Source: Thiocapsa sp.
GTDB lineage: Bacteria; Pseudomonadota; Gammaproteobacteria; Chromatiales; Chromatiaceae
NCBI RefSeq assembly: GCF_018399035.1
Contig: NZ_CP073760.1
Location: forward strand, 1,116,001-1,180,000
DNA length: 64,000 bases
Direction: 5' to 3'
Both the position numbers and the translations under genes were made by a program. Of the stretch, positions 47,337-54,690 are shown piece by piece. The notes under the pieces were generated by a model. The model was not told the DNA's origin. It saw only the letters and a program-made list of their open reading frames with translations, and did not search any database. Position 1 is the first letter of the stretch, and every line of letters starts with the position of its first letter.

Positions 47337-47879
47337 CTACTCGTCCTTGGTTTCCGTATGTTCCGCGGCAACCTTCGGACAGTGGATCTCGATCACGCCG
47401 TTGTTGCAGGAGATGGTCGCGGCATTGTCGACGCAATGCGCAGGCAGCATGACCTCTTTGTAATAGGAGCGTTCGCCTTCCCCGGCACGCAGGGTGAGGA
47501 TGTCGTCGGCGAGCTCCACCAGAACATCGGGGCTCGAAACCCCGGGCATCTCGGCAACCAGGATCACCTCGTCCGGCTCGTCGAAGATGTCGATGACGGG
47601 CTCGCGGACCTCCTGGACCACGGCGTGTCCGGTCGTCGCGTCGCGCTTGATGTTGCCGAAGGGCTCGACCTTGACCTCGTCGCGATCTCCGCCGAGACCG
47701 GTGCGCACGGTAAAGCCGTAGACCCCTTTGAAGTTGTTGCCTCCGCTCTGGACGTCGAAGTTGCCCGAGCGCTTGAGCTGCTCGCCCTTCTCGGCGAGAT
47801 CGCCGAGCTTTTCGACCAGATTGGCGAGCCCCCCGAGGAAACCTTCGACGGAGCCGTCCCGGCCTTTGCTGTTGCTCAT
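47337..47879 (-). CDS. gvpH: gas vesicle protein GvpH (Hsp20-like)
   Basis: A 180-residue protein. The N-terminal helix (SVEGFLGGLANLVEKLGDLA) and linker lead to an alpha-crystallin/Hsp20-type domain (VIDIFDEPDEVILVAEMPGV, DDILTLRAGEGERSYYKEVM, NNGVIEIHCPK). GvpH is a small-heat-shock-like factor in archaeal and proteobacterial gas-vesicle clusters. Start at 47879. It lies between an unknown gvp-region gene and the CDC48-type ATPase. Confidence 0.85.
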   Translation of the reverse strand: MSNSKGRDGSVEGFLGGLANLVEKLGDLAEKGEQLKRSGNFDVQSGGNNFKGVYGFTVRTGLGGDRDEVKVEPFGNIKRDATTGHAVVQEVREPVIDIFDEPDEVILVAEMPGVSSPDVLVELADDILTLRAGEGERSYYKEVMLPAHCVDNAATISCNNGVIEIHCPKVAAEHTETKDE

Positions 47880-47962
47880 GGTTCCTGACCTCTCGAGTTG
47901 GGGGTTATCGAATGCCCGGTCACGCCTGTCGCTGCGCGGGACGCGGCGTCTACCGGATGCCC

Positions 47963-48637
47963 TCAAGTCTCGGACTCGGCGACTCCGTCCGATCCCACCG
48001 GTGTTCCGAGCGGATAGGCGACCCGGATGTCCGACGCAAGCCAGGGCGTGACGTCATGCAGCATGCCGAGGAAGAGGATGCCGACCTCGCCGGCTTGCAG
48101 GGTTTCGTTGATCCGTCCGGCGATGAAGAGATCGCGCGACTTGAGCAGGGTCCGGGCCTGCATCTGCAGGGCGTCGCGGCCGTCGCTGTCCAAACCCTGC
48201 TGGCCCGGGTCCAGCAGGCGCTTGGCCAGGTTGTACTCCTGCAGCAGCAGTGGCCCGGACTCGGTGCCCATCAGGGTTGCGCCCTGGCTGTGCAGACGCA
48301 GCAGGATCCGATGGTTGCGGCTCCCTTTATAGGTCATCTCCTTGACGATCTCCAGCTCATGGCCGCAGATCGGAAGGCCGTCCTGGTAGACCCGGGTCCG
48401 GGTCGGATCCAGGTCCATGCCCTCGATCAATTGCTCGATCTCGGTCCACATCTGCTCAACCGTGTGCACCCGTCGCCGCCATGCCTCGGCGCCAAAGGCG
48501 GTCCGGGTAGCCGACTGCACCGGCGTGCCGAGCGCTCCGAGGTCCACCAGGCTGTGGATCACGGGACAGTAGATGAGCGTCCGGGTCGAGCCCGGAACGA
48601 TCTGAAGAGTCTCGGTGCGCTCGACTGGATCGGACAT
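47963..48637 (-). CDS. unknown gas-vesicle cluster protein (224 residues)
   Basis: A soluble protein with no membrane segment: LIYCPVIHSLVDLGALGTPV, HTVEQMWTEIEQLIEGMDLD, NHRILLRLHSQGATLMGTES and LLKSRDLFIAGRINETLQAG. I do not recognise its family. It follows the gvpJ/A-like gene by 16 bp and precedes gvpH, all on one strand, which supports a gas-vesicle role. By position it may match the gene called gvpY in enterobacterial clusters, from memory only. Confidence 0.65.
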   Translation of the reverse strand: MSDPVERTETLQIVPGSTRTLIYCPVIHSLVDLGALGTPVQSATRTAFGAEAWRRRVHTVEQMWTEIEQLIEGMDLDPTRTRVYQDGLPICGHELEIVKEMTYKGSRNHRILLRLHSQGATLMGTESGPLLLQEYNLAKRLLDPGQQGLDSDGRDALQMQARTLLKSRDLFIAGRINETLQAGEVGILFLGMLHDVTPWLASDIRVAYPLGTPVGSDGVAESET

Positions 48638-48653
48638 GATGGCGCGCGCTCCC

Positions 48654-49004
48654 TCAGATGACGGCCTCGGCCGCCGCGGCCTGCTTGACCAAGATGGACT
48701 CCAAGCGTGCGAGGCGGTCTTCGATGCCCGGCGTCGCCGCGGCGTCGGGCAGCGACGCGGCGGATGCTTGGGACGAGAGCCCCTTGAACATGGCGTTGTC
48801 GGACCACCAGTCGATGCCCATCTCGCGGGCCTTGTCGACCGAGCAGATGACCAGCCGCAGCTGGATCGTGAGCAGCTCGATGTCCACCAGCTTGATACGG
48901 ATGTCCCCGGCGATCACGATCCCTTTGTCCAGGACACGTTCCAACAGATCCGCAACGCTGGTGCTGTTGGTTGAATGGGTGAGTGTAGCGCGCTGAACGG
49001 ACAT
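48654..49004 (-). CDS. gvpJ: GvpA/GvpJ-family minor gas vesicle protein
   Basis: A 116-residue paralog of GvpA. The core SVADLLERVLDKGIVIAGDI, RIKLVDIELLTIQLRLVICS matches the GvpA fold, followed by a C-terminal extension with a helix (IEDRLARLESILVKQAA). The longer tail fits GvpJ-type minor shell or nucleation proteins. It lies 10 bp downstream of gvpK. Confidence 0.85.
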   Translation of the reverse strand: MSVQRATLTHSTNSTSVADLLERVLDKGIVIAGDIRIKLVDIELLTIQLRLVICSVDKAREMGIDWWSDNAMFKGLSSQASAASLPDAAATPGIEDRLARLESILVKQAAAAEAVI

Positions 49005-49014
49005 TCTTACATCC

Positions 49015-49398
49015 TCAAAAGAGCTTGCCGAGCGGACCCAGATCGAGATTCAAGTCCTGCTCCTCGAGTCCGAGGAGACGGCGCAGACGGTCGATCTCCT
49101 CGGACTGACGCATCAAGGCGAGTCCCAGCTGCTCGATCTCATCCTCGTCCAGATCGCCGCCGTCGACACGGCGAATCGCTTGGCGCTCGAGCAGCACATG
49201 AAGCAGCTTCACGACGGTCAAGACCAATTGACCCAGCCCCCGCTGCACACGTTCCGGATCGATATCGATGCGCCGGCCGGCGGCGGCCACCTTGGTCTCC
49301 AGAAGGTCCGCCAGCAGGTTGGCCTGCTGCAGGGTCGCCGTGTCGGGTGCCGCCGACGTTGCACCGCTTGGGACCTTGCCGGCTTCAGTGTCGGACAT
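49015..49398 (-). CDS. gvpK: gas vesicle protein GvpK
   Basis: A 127-residue protein with the GvpK core RIDIDPERVQRGLGQLVLTV, VKLLHVLLERQAIRRVDGGD and the helix EIEQLGLALMRQSEEIDRLR. GvpK is a conserved minor protein needed in most gas-vesicle systems. Start at 49398 overlaps the 3' end of the upstream GvpA-like gene. Confidence 0.9.
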   Translation of the reverse strand: MSDTEAGKVPSGATSAAPDTATLQQANLLADLLETKVAAAGRRIDIDPERVQRGLGQLVLTVVKLLHVLLERQAIRRVDGGDLDEDEIEQLGLALMRQSEEIDRLRRLLGLEEQDLNLDLGPLGKLF

Positions 49399-49600
49399 GG
49401 AGCATCTCCCGCTTCGCCGTCTCGACCGAGGTGATGACCAGTTGCAGGCTGAGATACAAGAGGTCGACGTTTGCGACCGCAATAGTCAGCTCGCCGGAGA
49501 CCACCGCGCCCTTGTTCAGGATGCGATCGAGCGCCTCGCACAGCGAGACCCTTTGGATCTCGTCCGTAAAGTCCTGCTGTTCGCCGATCGCGAGCATCAT
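49385..49600 (-). CDS. short GvpA-family paralog (GvpM/GvpS-type)
   Basis: A 71-residue GvpA-like protein: VSLCEALDRILNKGAVVSGE, LTIAVANVDLLYLSLQLVIT, SVETAKREML. The DLLYLSLQ segment is more like GvpM/GvpS minor proteins than the main shell protein. It overlaps both gvpG (ATGA-type) and gvpK, so translation is coupled. Confidence 0.83.
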   Translation of the reverse strand: MMLAIGEQQDFTDEIQRVSLCEALDRILNKGAVVSGELTIAVANVDLLYLSLQLVITSVETAKREMLHVRH

Positions 49601-50031
49601 GATGCATCCTCGTCGAGCTCGTTCAGGCTCGGCAGCTCGCGCGGCGGCGCAACCGCTCGGCCCGATGGCTCCGGGTTCGGCGTCCCGACCGACCGAAGCG
49701 CATCGGCAAAGACCTCGGCGGCACGCCCGGGCGTGGACGCTTCGTCCTCGCCCGCTCCGCGGATATCATCCTCCTCCGCATCGGCGTCGAGCTCGGTCGC
49801 ATCCTCCCGGGCATCCAGGGCGTCGAGCTCGTCGAGCAGGGCCTGCTCACGGGTATCGAAGGTGTCGTCCGTGATCTCGCCTTGCTCCAAGGCGCGATAA
49901 AGGTCGCTCAAGGCGGCCATGATCTCGTCGCGACGCGCACGCTGCTCCGCGGTCGCGGACTTATGGATCTCCTCGAAGATCCAGATGATTCCCTTGATGG
50001 GCGCAGCTAGAAGATCGTCGACGATCAACAC
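49597..50031 (-). CDS. gvpG: gas vesicle protein GvpG with long acidic tail
   Basis: A 144-residue protein. The first ~70 residues are GvpG (LIVDDLLAAPIKGIIWIFEE, IHKSATAEQRARRDEIMAAL, LYRALEQGEITDDTFDTREQ). The rest is an acidic, Ala/Asp/Glu-rich tail unlike the usual ~85-residue family length. It lies between gvpF/L and the short GvpA paralog. Confidence 0.87.
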   Translation of the reverse strand: MLIVDDLLAAPIKGIIWIFEEIHKSATAEQRARRDEIMAALSDLYRALEQGEITDDTFDTREQALLDELDALDAREDATELDADAEEDDIRGAGEDEASTPGRAAEVFADALRSVGTPNPEPSGRAVAPPRELPSLNELDEDAS

Positions 50032-50104
50032 GGTTTACCTCCGAGGGGACCACCGTTGCACCATCGGCACCGCTGCGACCCCGATTGTAGAACAGGTTAC
50101 GCCG

Positions 50105-50869
50105 TCAGACCTGGATGTCCATCTCGACGAAGTTGTGGGGCGCCCAAGGTCCGTTGAAATCGAAGGCGTAGTTGTTGTCGAAGGGACGCGCGGCTTCAAG
50201 TACGGCCTGCTCGAAGCGCCCGGCGGCATCGCGATCGACGAGACAGGCCAGATGCATGACCTCCTTCTCGGTGCGGCACTTATTGCGCTTGATCTCGCGG
50301 CAGCAACGGCGCATGACGGACTCGACCTGCTCCGTGTACTCCTCGCGATCCTGCTCCAGGAGACGTTCGAAGCTTCGCCCGAGCGTGATCATCTGATCCT
50401 GGGTCAGGTTGCTCCCGTCGCGGAAGAAATCGTCCCGCAGCTCCTGCAGCTCCGGATGTGCGCCGACGAAATACTCGAAGATGTTGGGGACGTCCCAGGA
50501 CATGCGCAGTCCCATCTCCAGTCCGCCATCCACCCGTTTGAGCTGACTCAGAAAAGCGTCTTGGTTGTCCTTCAGGATGCGGATGATCGCGGCCTCGTCG
50601 TCGGCCAGCAAACCGAAGGCCGCGGGCAAGGGGGTGACCTCGCGCAGCAGGTGTTTGAGTACCTCCTGATGCGCGGCCATGTTACGCCGCTGGGGACGGA
50701 TGCGCCCGCCCGAGAGATCGCTCACGACCGCGGCGACATACCCGTTTCCGACGGTGTAGACCTCGTTCTCGTCGAGCCCGATCCGCCCCAAGGACTGCTC
50801 GCCCCGATCGGAAATGATCGCGTAGATGTACCGACCCATTGCGGTAGTCTGTTGGCTTACCTGTTGCAT
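50105..50869 (-). CDS. gvpF: gas vesicle protein GvpF/GvpL
   Basis: A 254-residue GvpL/F protein (GRYIYAIISDRGEQSLGRIG, GNGYVAAVVSDLSGGRIRPQ, AHQEVLKHLLREVTPLPAAF, and the C-terminal FDFNGPWAPHNFVEMDI). The family coats or chaperones GvpA during assembly. The first of three gvpF/L genes in the window; it sits in the structural operon. The start could be the internal MGRYIYAI. Confidence 0.9.
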   Translation of the reverse strand: MQQVSQQTTAMGRYIYAIISDRGEQSLGRIGLDENEVYTVGNGYVAAVVSDLSGGRIRPQRRNMAAHQEVLKHLLREVTPLPAAFGLLADDEAAIIRILKDNQDAFLSQLKRVDGGLEMGLRMSWDVPNIFEYFVGAHPELQELRDDFFRDGSNLTQDQMITLGRSFERLLEQDREEYTEQVESVMRRCCREIKRNKCRTEKEVMHLACLVDRDAAGRFEQAVLEAARPFDNNYAFDFNGPWAPHNFVEMDIQV

Positions 50870-50914
50870 CGTTGGATCTCTCGCTCAGGTGTCGGCGGGC
50901 GGCCCCACCCGGGC

Positions 50915-51115
50915 TCAGTTGGGATTGGCGACGATCGGTTGCGGTGGTTCGGGCACGACGAGCGTATCGGCCGGCGCCATCGACCGCAGTTGCCCCTCCT
51001 CGATGCGAACAGTCATCAGCGTCTTGCAAACGACGCATCGCAGGGGGCCCTGATAGGTCTCGTAGGCGCTGCCGAGCTCGATCGAATGGCCGCAGGACAT
51101 ACAGTGGATATTCAT
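50915..51115 (-). CDS. small zinc-ribbon-like protein in the gas-vesicle cluster
   Basis: A 66-residue protein with two Cys pairs, CMSCGHSIELG and CVVCKTLMTV, spaced like a zinc ribbon, then an acidic proline-rich tail (VVPEPPQPIVANPN). It lies between the 131-residue accessory gene and gvpF/L on the same strand. I know of no standard gvp gene of this kind. Start chosen at the ATG with an in-operon spacing of 26 bp. Confidence 0.65.
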   Translation of the reverse strand: MNIHCMSCGHSIELGSAYETYQGPLRCVVCKTLMTVRIEEGQLRSMAPADTLVVPEPPQPIVANPN

Positions 51116-51140
51116 GTGATGCACTCTTAAGCTGGTCGAC

Positions 51141-51536
51141 TCAATAGCGGATCTTAACGGTCTCGCCGACCGAGGTTGCACCCGAGGAGCCCTGGCGCCC
51201 CACGCCGATGCGTTTGCCCCGTGCTTGAGCAGACGGCGGCGTCGAGCCGCGGCCGGAACCCGCCCGAGCATTACCCGGAAGATCTCCCGGCGCAACGGCT
51301 TCCACGCCGAGGATCTGCAGCAGCTGCTCCATCTCCGCGCCGATCTCGGCGCAACGCGCATCGATGGTGTCGACTCTCAGCATGGCACTGGCGCGCTCCT
51401 GGAGCCGCCGGTGGCGCTCGGTCTCGAGCGCGAACAGACGCATGTACAGCTTGTGCGGGGCACGCACATCGTCGGCCATGCCCGCGAGGGTCTTGATGTC
51501 CCGCACGCTGCGCGAGGGCTGGGTGAACTTGGACAT
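51141..51536 (-). CDS. gas-vesicle accessory protein (GvpV-like by position)
   Basis: A 131-residue protein: SVRDIKTLAGMADDVRAPHK, LYMRLFALETERHRRLQERA then a helical segment ending EMEQLLQILG, and a basic Gly/Ser-rich tail. The YMRLFALETERHRR segment is helical and charged. It starts 1 bp after gvpN. In enterobacterial clusters gvpV follows gvpN, so it may be its equivalent; that is positional, from memory. Confidence 0.6.
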   Translation of the reverse strand: MSKFTQPSRSVRDIKTLAGMADDVRAPHKLYMRLFALETERHRRLQERASAMLRVDTIDARCAEIGAEMEQLLQILGVEAVAPGDLPGNARAGSGRGSTPPSAQARGKRIGVGRQGSSGATSVGETVKIRY

Positions 51537-51537
51537 C

Positions 51538-52536
51538 TCAAGCCTCCTTGTCGAGGCCCTTGGGCGCGACGATCTTGGGTCGGCGCGACCGGCCGCTGAT
51601 GGTGGCGACGACGTCGTCGACCGGCGATTCGCTCAAGGCATTGCCGTCGCGGCGGACCTTGGCCGAGTCCATATCGAGGATGTCGCGGCAGATGTCGCGG
51701 AAAAAGCTGTTGCTCGAGCGGGCGCTGATCTTGCGATCCGCCATGATGCGCGCGATGGCGATGCAGGCGCGCAAGGTCGGGCGATGATGGTTGACGCTCT
51801 GCCCGCGCAGCTCGCGGACGATATCGACCACGATGGCGACCTCGCTCAGCGGCAGACCCGATTTGGCTCTGGTGACCTGGATCTCGGTCTCGCGGTCGTA
51901 GTGACTGATCTTCATGGTGATCATCCGGTCCATCAGGGCATCTTGGGTCTTGTGCGTACCCGCATACTCCTCCGGATTGGAAGTGAAGATGACCCGAAAC
52001 TCAGGATGGACCTCGAGATATCCGGCGCCTTGCTGGCGACGGTTGGGGAGATTCAGGATGCCCTCGCCGAGGATACTCAGAAAGAGGTTGTTGACCTCCG
52101 GGCGGGACCGGTTGAACTCGTCGTAGATCAGGGTCTCGCCGTTGAGGCAAGCGGTCGTCACCCGGTTGTCGATCCAGAAGGTTCGAACCTCCTCCTGGGT
52201 CTTGACCACGGAGTGAATGTAATTGTCGACCAGGGTGTTGCGCCGGTAGCCGTTGTCCTGGCCGACCAGATCGGAGAGCCCCAGCTCGTCGTTGCCGTGA
52301 ATGAGCTTGACCGGACGGCCGCGCTTCGCCGCGGCATGGAAGGCCAAGGTGGTCTTGCCTGTTCCCGCGGGGCCTGCGAGATGGACGGGGTAGCCGGCCT
52401 GCAGATAGGCGGATGCCCGCTCCGCGAGCGCTTCGACCGACGGGGTGCAAACGAAGGTCTCGCTCGCCTCGGGTTGCACGTTGTCGTTGTTCAAGGCGGA
52501 GACCTCGCTGGCATCTTGCAGGGGTTGGGCGCTCAT
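51538..52536 (-). CDS. gvpN: gas vesicle ATPase GvpN
   Basis: A 332-residue MoxR/GvpN AAA+ protein: PVHLAGPAGTGKTTLAFHAA (Walker A), LGLSDLVGQDNGYRRNTLVD, ETLIYDEFNRSRPEVNNLFL (Walker B), VIFTSNPEEYAGTHKTQDAL and DRMITMKISHYD. GvpN aids gas-vesicle assembly and enlargement. Start at 52536, after which the N-terminal ~25 residues are unconserved. Confidence 0.93.
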   Translation of the reverse strand: MSAQPLQDASEVSALNNDNVQPEASETFVCTPSVEALAERASAYLQAGYPVHLAGPAGTGKTTLAFHAAAKRGRPVKLIHGNDELGLSDLVGQDNGYRRNTLVDNYIHSVVKTQEEVRTFWIDNRVTTACLNGETLIYDEFNRSRPEVNNLFLSILGEGILNLPNRRQQGAGYLEVHPEFRVIFTSNPEEYAGTHKTQDALMDRMITMKISHYDRETEIQVTRAKSGLPLSEVAIVVDIVRELRGQSVNHHRPTLRACIAIARIMADRKISARSSNSFFRDICRDILDMDSAKVRRDGNALSESPVDDVVATISGRSRRPKIVAPKGLDKEA

Positions 52537-52623
52537 GTGTCTTGTCCTGGCATCGATTGGGCACGGGGCCTCCCGGACCCCGTGCAGTGGTGGATTCACA
52601 GAGGCTCGCCCGGTCGTGCCGGG

Positions 52624-53352
52624 TCAGTCCGTCTTGGATCCCTCGTCCCTGGCCCGAGCCGTTTTCGGCTCCGGCTTGGCCGGCTTGTCCTGCGGCTTGG
52701 CCATCGACTCGACGGGGTCGTCCGGCTGCTGCGCCGCCTTGGCCATCGGCTTGGCCGGCGCCTTCGGACGGGCCACGGGGGCAGGCGGCGGCGGGGCCTT
52801 CGGCATGCCGCCACGCCAAGCCTCGCGCGCGGAGGCGCGTTCGCGACTTAGATCATCGACCAGTTGAATGGTTTCGCGCCTGAGTCCCGTAACGGCATCG
52901 ACGATGTCGGACACGAAGGCCTCTCCGGCAGCCCGTACCTCGGTGGCCATCTCGCCTCTGGTACGGCGGAAACCATCCTGCAGTTGCGCAACATCCTCGC
53001 GCATCGCGGCATTTTGACTGGCCCGTTCCGCACGCGCCTCGGCGGCCGACTCGATGAAGGCCCGGCGACCCGCTTCGCGCTGCGCGGCGGCCTCGACACG
53101 GAGATTGGCGACATCGGTGCCTAGATGGGTCATGAAGGCGTTGCGGTCCGCCCGGTTGGACTGCGCCATCTCGGCGAAATCCGCGCGGAACCGGCTCTGG
53201 AGTGTCTCGACGCTGTCCTTCAGATCGGTCATGAAGGCGAGTGCGCTGGCCGAAATCTCCTCGCGAGTCTCGGCGATCAGGGTATGACGGTTGGTGCGGT
53301 CCGATGCGATCTCGTCGCGCAGCCGCCCCATGTCTTCGGTAAATTGGCCCAT
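52624..53352 (-). CDS. gvpC: GvpC-like gas vesicle outer protein
   Basis: A 242-residue helical protein between gvpA and gvpN, the place of gvpC. Weak internal repeats share A-F-(M/V)-(T/S)-x-(L/I)-x3-V-x2-L (AFMTDLKDSVETL, AFMTHLGTDVANL, AFVSDIVDAVTGL), as expected of a GvpC that wraps the shell. The last ~65 residues are Pro/Lys/Ala-rich (APPPPAPVARPKAPAKPMA), an extension unlike cyanobacterial GvpC. Assignment is from position and repeat type, not strong similarity. Confidence 0.7.
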   Translation of the reverse strand: MGQFTEDMGRLRDEIASDRTNRHTLIAETREEISASALAFMTDLKDSVETLQSRFRADFAEMAQSNRADRNAFMTHLGTDVANLRVEAAAQREAGRRAFIESAAEARAERASQNAAMREDVAQLQDGFRRTRGEMATEVRAAGEAFVSDIVDAVTGLRRETIQLVDDLSRERASAREAWRGGMPKAPPPPAPVARPKAPAKPMAKAAQQPDDPVESMAKPQDKPAKPEPKTARARDEGSKTD

Positions 53353-53519
53353 GGTATGCTCCTTGTATCAGGTTGCGGAATCCGACCCCGAGCAAGCGGG
53401 TCACCGCGCAACCCGACGACCGGGCTCGGCGTGGACGGCCGCCTGACCCGGCGGGAGATGCCGCCTCGGGCGATTCCCCGAGCATGAGAGCGGCATCTCC
53501 CGAGGTGCTAGCCCCTAAA

Positions 53520-53738
53520 TCAAGCCGGAGCAGCTGCCGGAGCGGTGAGGCCGATGGCCTCTGCATACTTGAGGTAGGTTTCGACGGAGGCGATCACCAC
53601 ACGGGCTTCAATCGCCAACAGCTCGATGCCGACCAGGGAGACCTTCACCCACGCGTCGATCACGATGCCCTTGTCGAGGATCCGGTCAACGACTTCGGCG
53701 AGACTGGAGGAGTCGGTGGAGTTTGCTACTTTTGCCAT
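53520..53738 (-). CDS. gvpA: major gas vesicle structural protein GvpA
   Basis: A 72-residue shell protein with the highly conserved core [40 protein letters not shown] and [14 protein letters not shown]. It builds the gas-filled, water-excluding vesicle wall. First gene of the structural set. AGGA lies 8 bp before the ATG, and a sigma-54-type promoter lies about 195 bp upstream. Confidence 0.97.
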   Translation of the reverse strand: MAKVANSTDSSSLAEVVDRILDKGIVIDAWVKVSLVGIELLAIEARVVIASVETYLKYAEAIGLTAPAAAPA

Positions 53739-53931
53739 GATCTCAGTCCTAATAAAAGAGTCTGGACGAATACACTGATGTGCGTTGTAAGCGAACCCGG
53801 CGGGCCTGGGTCGAATCCCGTGCTCCCTTTACCCCGGCCCCAACGAAGTCGCTCAGTCATCGGATACCCTCGATGATCCTTGCGACTCCTCGTTCGGCGT
53901 CCTGCCTGTCGGGCTGCTTGACTCTATATAG

Positions 53932-53947
53932 AGCATGGGCCGTGCCA
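53932..53947 (-). promoter_or_regulatory. candidate sigma-54 (-24/-12) promoter of the gas-vesicle operon
   Basis: On the minus strand TGGCACGGCCCATGCT matches the consensus TGGCACGRNNNTTGCW at every fixed position but one (A for T). It has the obligatory GG and GC ten bases apart. It points at gvpA, predicting a leader of roughly 180 nt. An NtrC-type activator with an intact GAFTGA loop is encoded a few kb upstream on the same strand. Confidence 0.7.
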
Positions 53948-54122
53948 GTATCTCAAATACCAACGCGGATTATTTATAGACTTGAAAAGCAATGGGTTGC
54001 TCGTTTTGATTGGCTGCGCATTTGGTCATTCGCTCGATTGAAGCAATAAAAGTATGGAGCAGAGACCATAGTCATGGCGGCTGCTCCATAGACAGGATGC
54101 GCCACACCAAGTATTTCGAGAG

Positions 54123-54163
54123 TGCGAATTGTCAATCGAGGTCAAGGGATTGCGAATTATCAA
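54123..54163. promoter_or_regulatory. paired candidate activator-binding sites upstream of gvpA promoter
   Basis: TGCGAATTGTCAA (54123-54135) and TGCGAATTATCAA (54151-54163) are direct repeats 28 bp apart with one mismatch. With one flanking base the second reads TTG-N2-AATT-N2-CAA, an imperfect palindrome suited to a dimeric Fis-type HTH. They lie about 180-230 bp upstream of the -24/-12 element, the usual enhancer distance. The AT-rich stretch 53965-54060 between them could bend. Confidence 0.5.
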
Positions 54164-54286
54164 CAGGAATCATGTCGGCGACTGCGTCTGTTTACGAGCC
54201 ACAGGTTCGCGATTCTTTCCGTGATGAATCGCGGGCTTCAACGAATCGATGAGGCAGGATTCAAATCGCTGGCGACGTGGCCGGGT

Positions 54287-54682
54287 TTATACGCGGGGCC
54301 ACGACAAGGCAATGCGATCGATGATGTCGAGGATGTCGCGATGCAGAAACGGCTTCGCGACGAAGTGCTGGATCATGCCGCTGCGAATCAACTCTTCGAC
54401 CGTCGGATCGTCGGCAAAGAAATACCCCGAGATCAGCACGATCACCGGATCTTCCAGGCGCTGTCGGAGATGGCAGACCAGGGCCGTGCCGAGGATATCC
54501 GGGAGCTTGGCATCGACGAAGATGGCCCGATAGCGGTTGCGACGACACAGCCTGATCGCATCTCGCCCGCTGAGCGCGTGATCGACGGGGAATCCTCTGC
54601 ATGCGATCAGACGCCCGAGGATCCAGTTGATCGCAGGCTCGTCGTCGACGGTGAGGAAGGTCGGGGGCTGCCCGTCAATCAC
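54287..54682 (-). CDS. single-domain response regulator (GvrC-like)
   Basis: A 131-residue receiver domain: FLTVDDEPAINWILGRLIAC (acidic pair), phosphoacceptor in AIFVDAKLPDILGTALVC, switch Ser in VIVLISGYFF and the lysine in HFVAKPFLHRD. There is no output domain. It lies 8 bp downstream of the sensor kinase. By position it equals the lone receiver gvrC of Serratia-type clusters (from memory) and may relay or compete for phosphate. Confidence 0.85.
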   Translation of the reverse strand: MIDGQPPTFLTVDDEPAINWILGRLIACRGFPVDHALSGRDAIRLCRRNRYRAIFVDAKLPDILGTALVCHLRQRLEDPVIVLISGYFFADDPTVEELIRSGMIQHFVAKPFLHRDILDIIDRIALSWPRV

Positions 54683-54690
54683 GGCTGGGC

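Noticed and set aside
45119..47452. A 777-codon plus-strand frame
   Set aside because: It is the antisense shadow of the CDC48-type gene; it has no family motifs and high-GC codon bias explains its openness.
53804..53835. A tRNA T-arm-like GGGTCGAATCCC followed by a CCC-rich end
   Set aside because: No matching acceptor, anticodon or D arm is visible upstream, and there is no CCA; not a tRNA.
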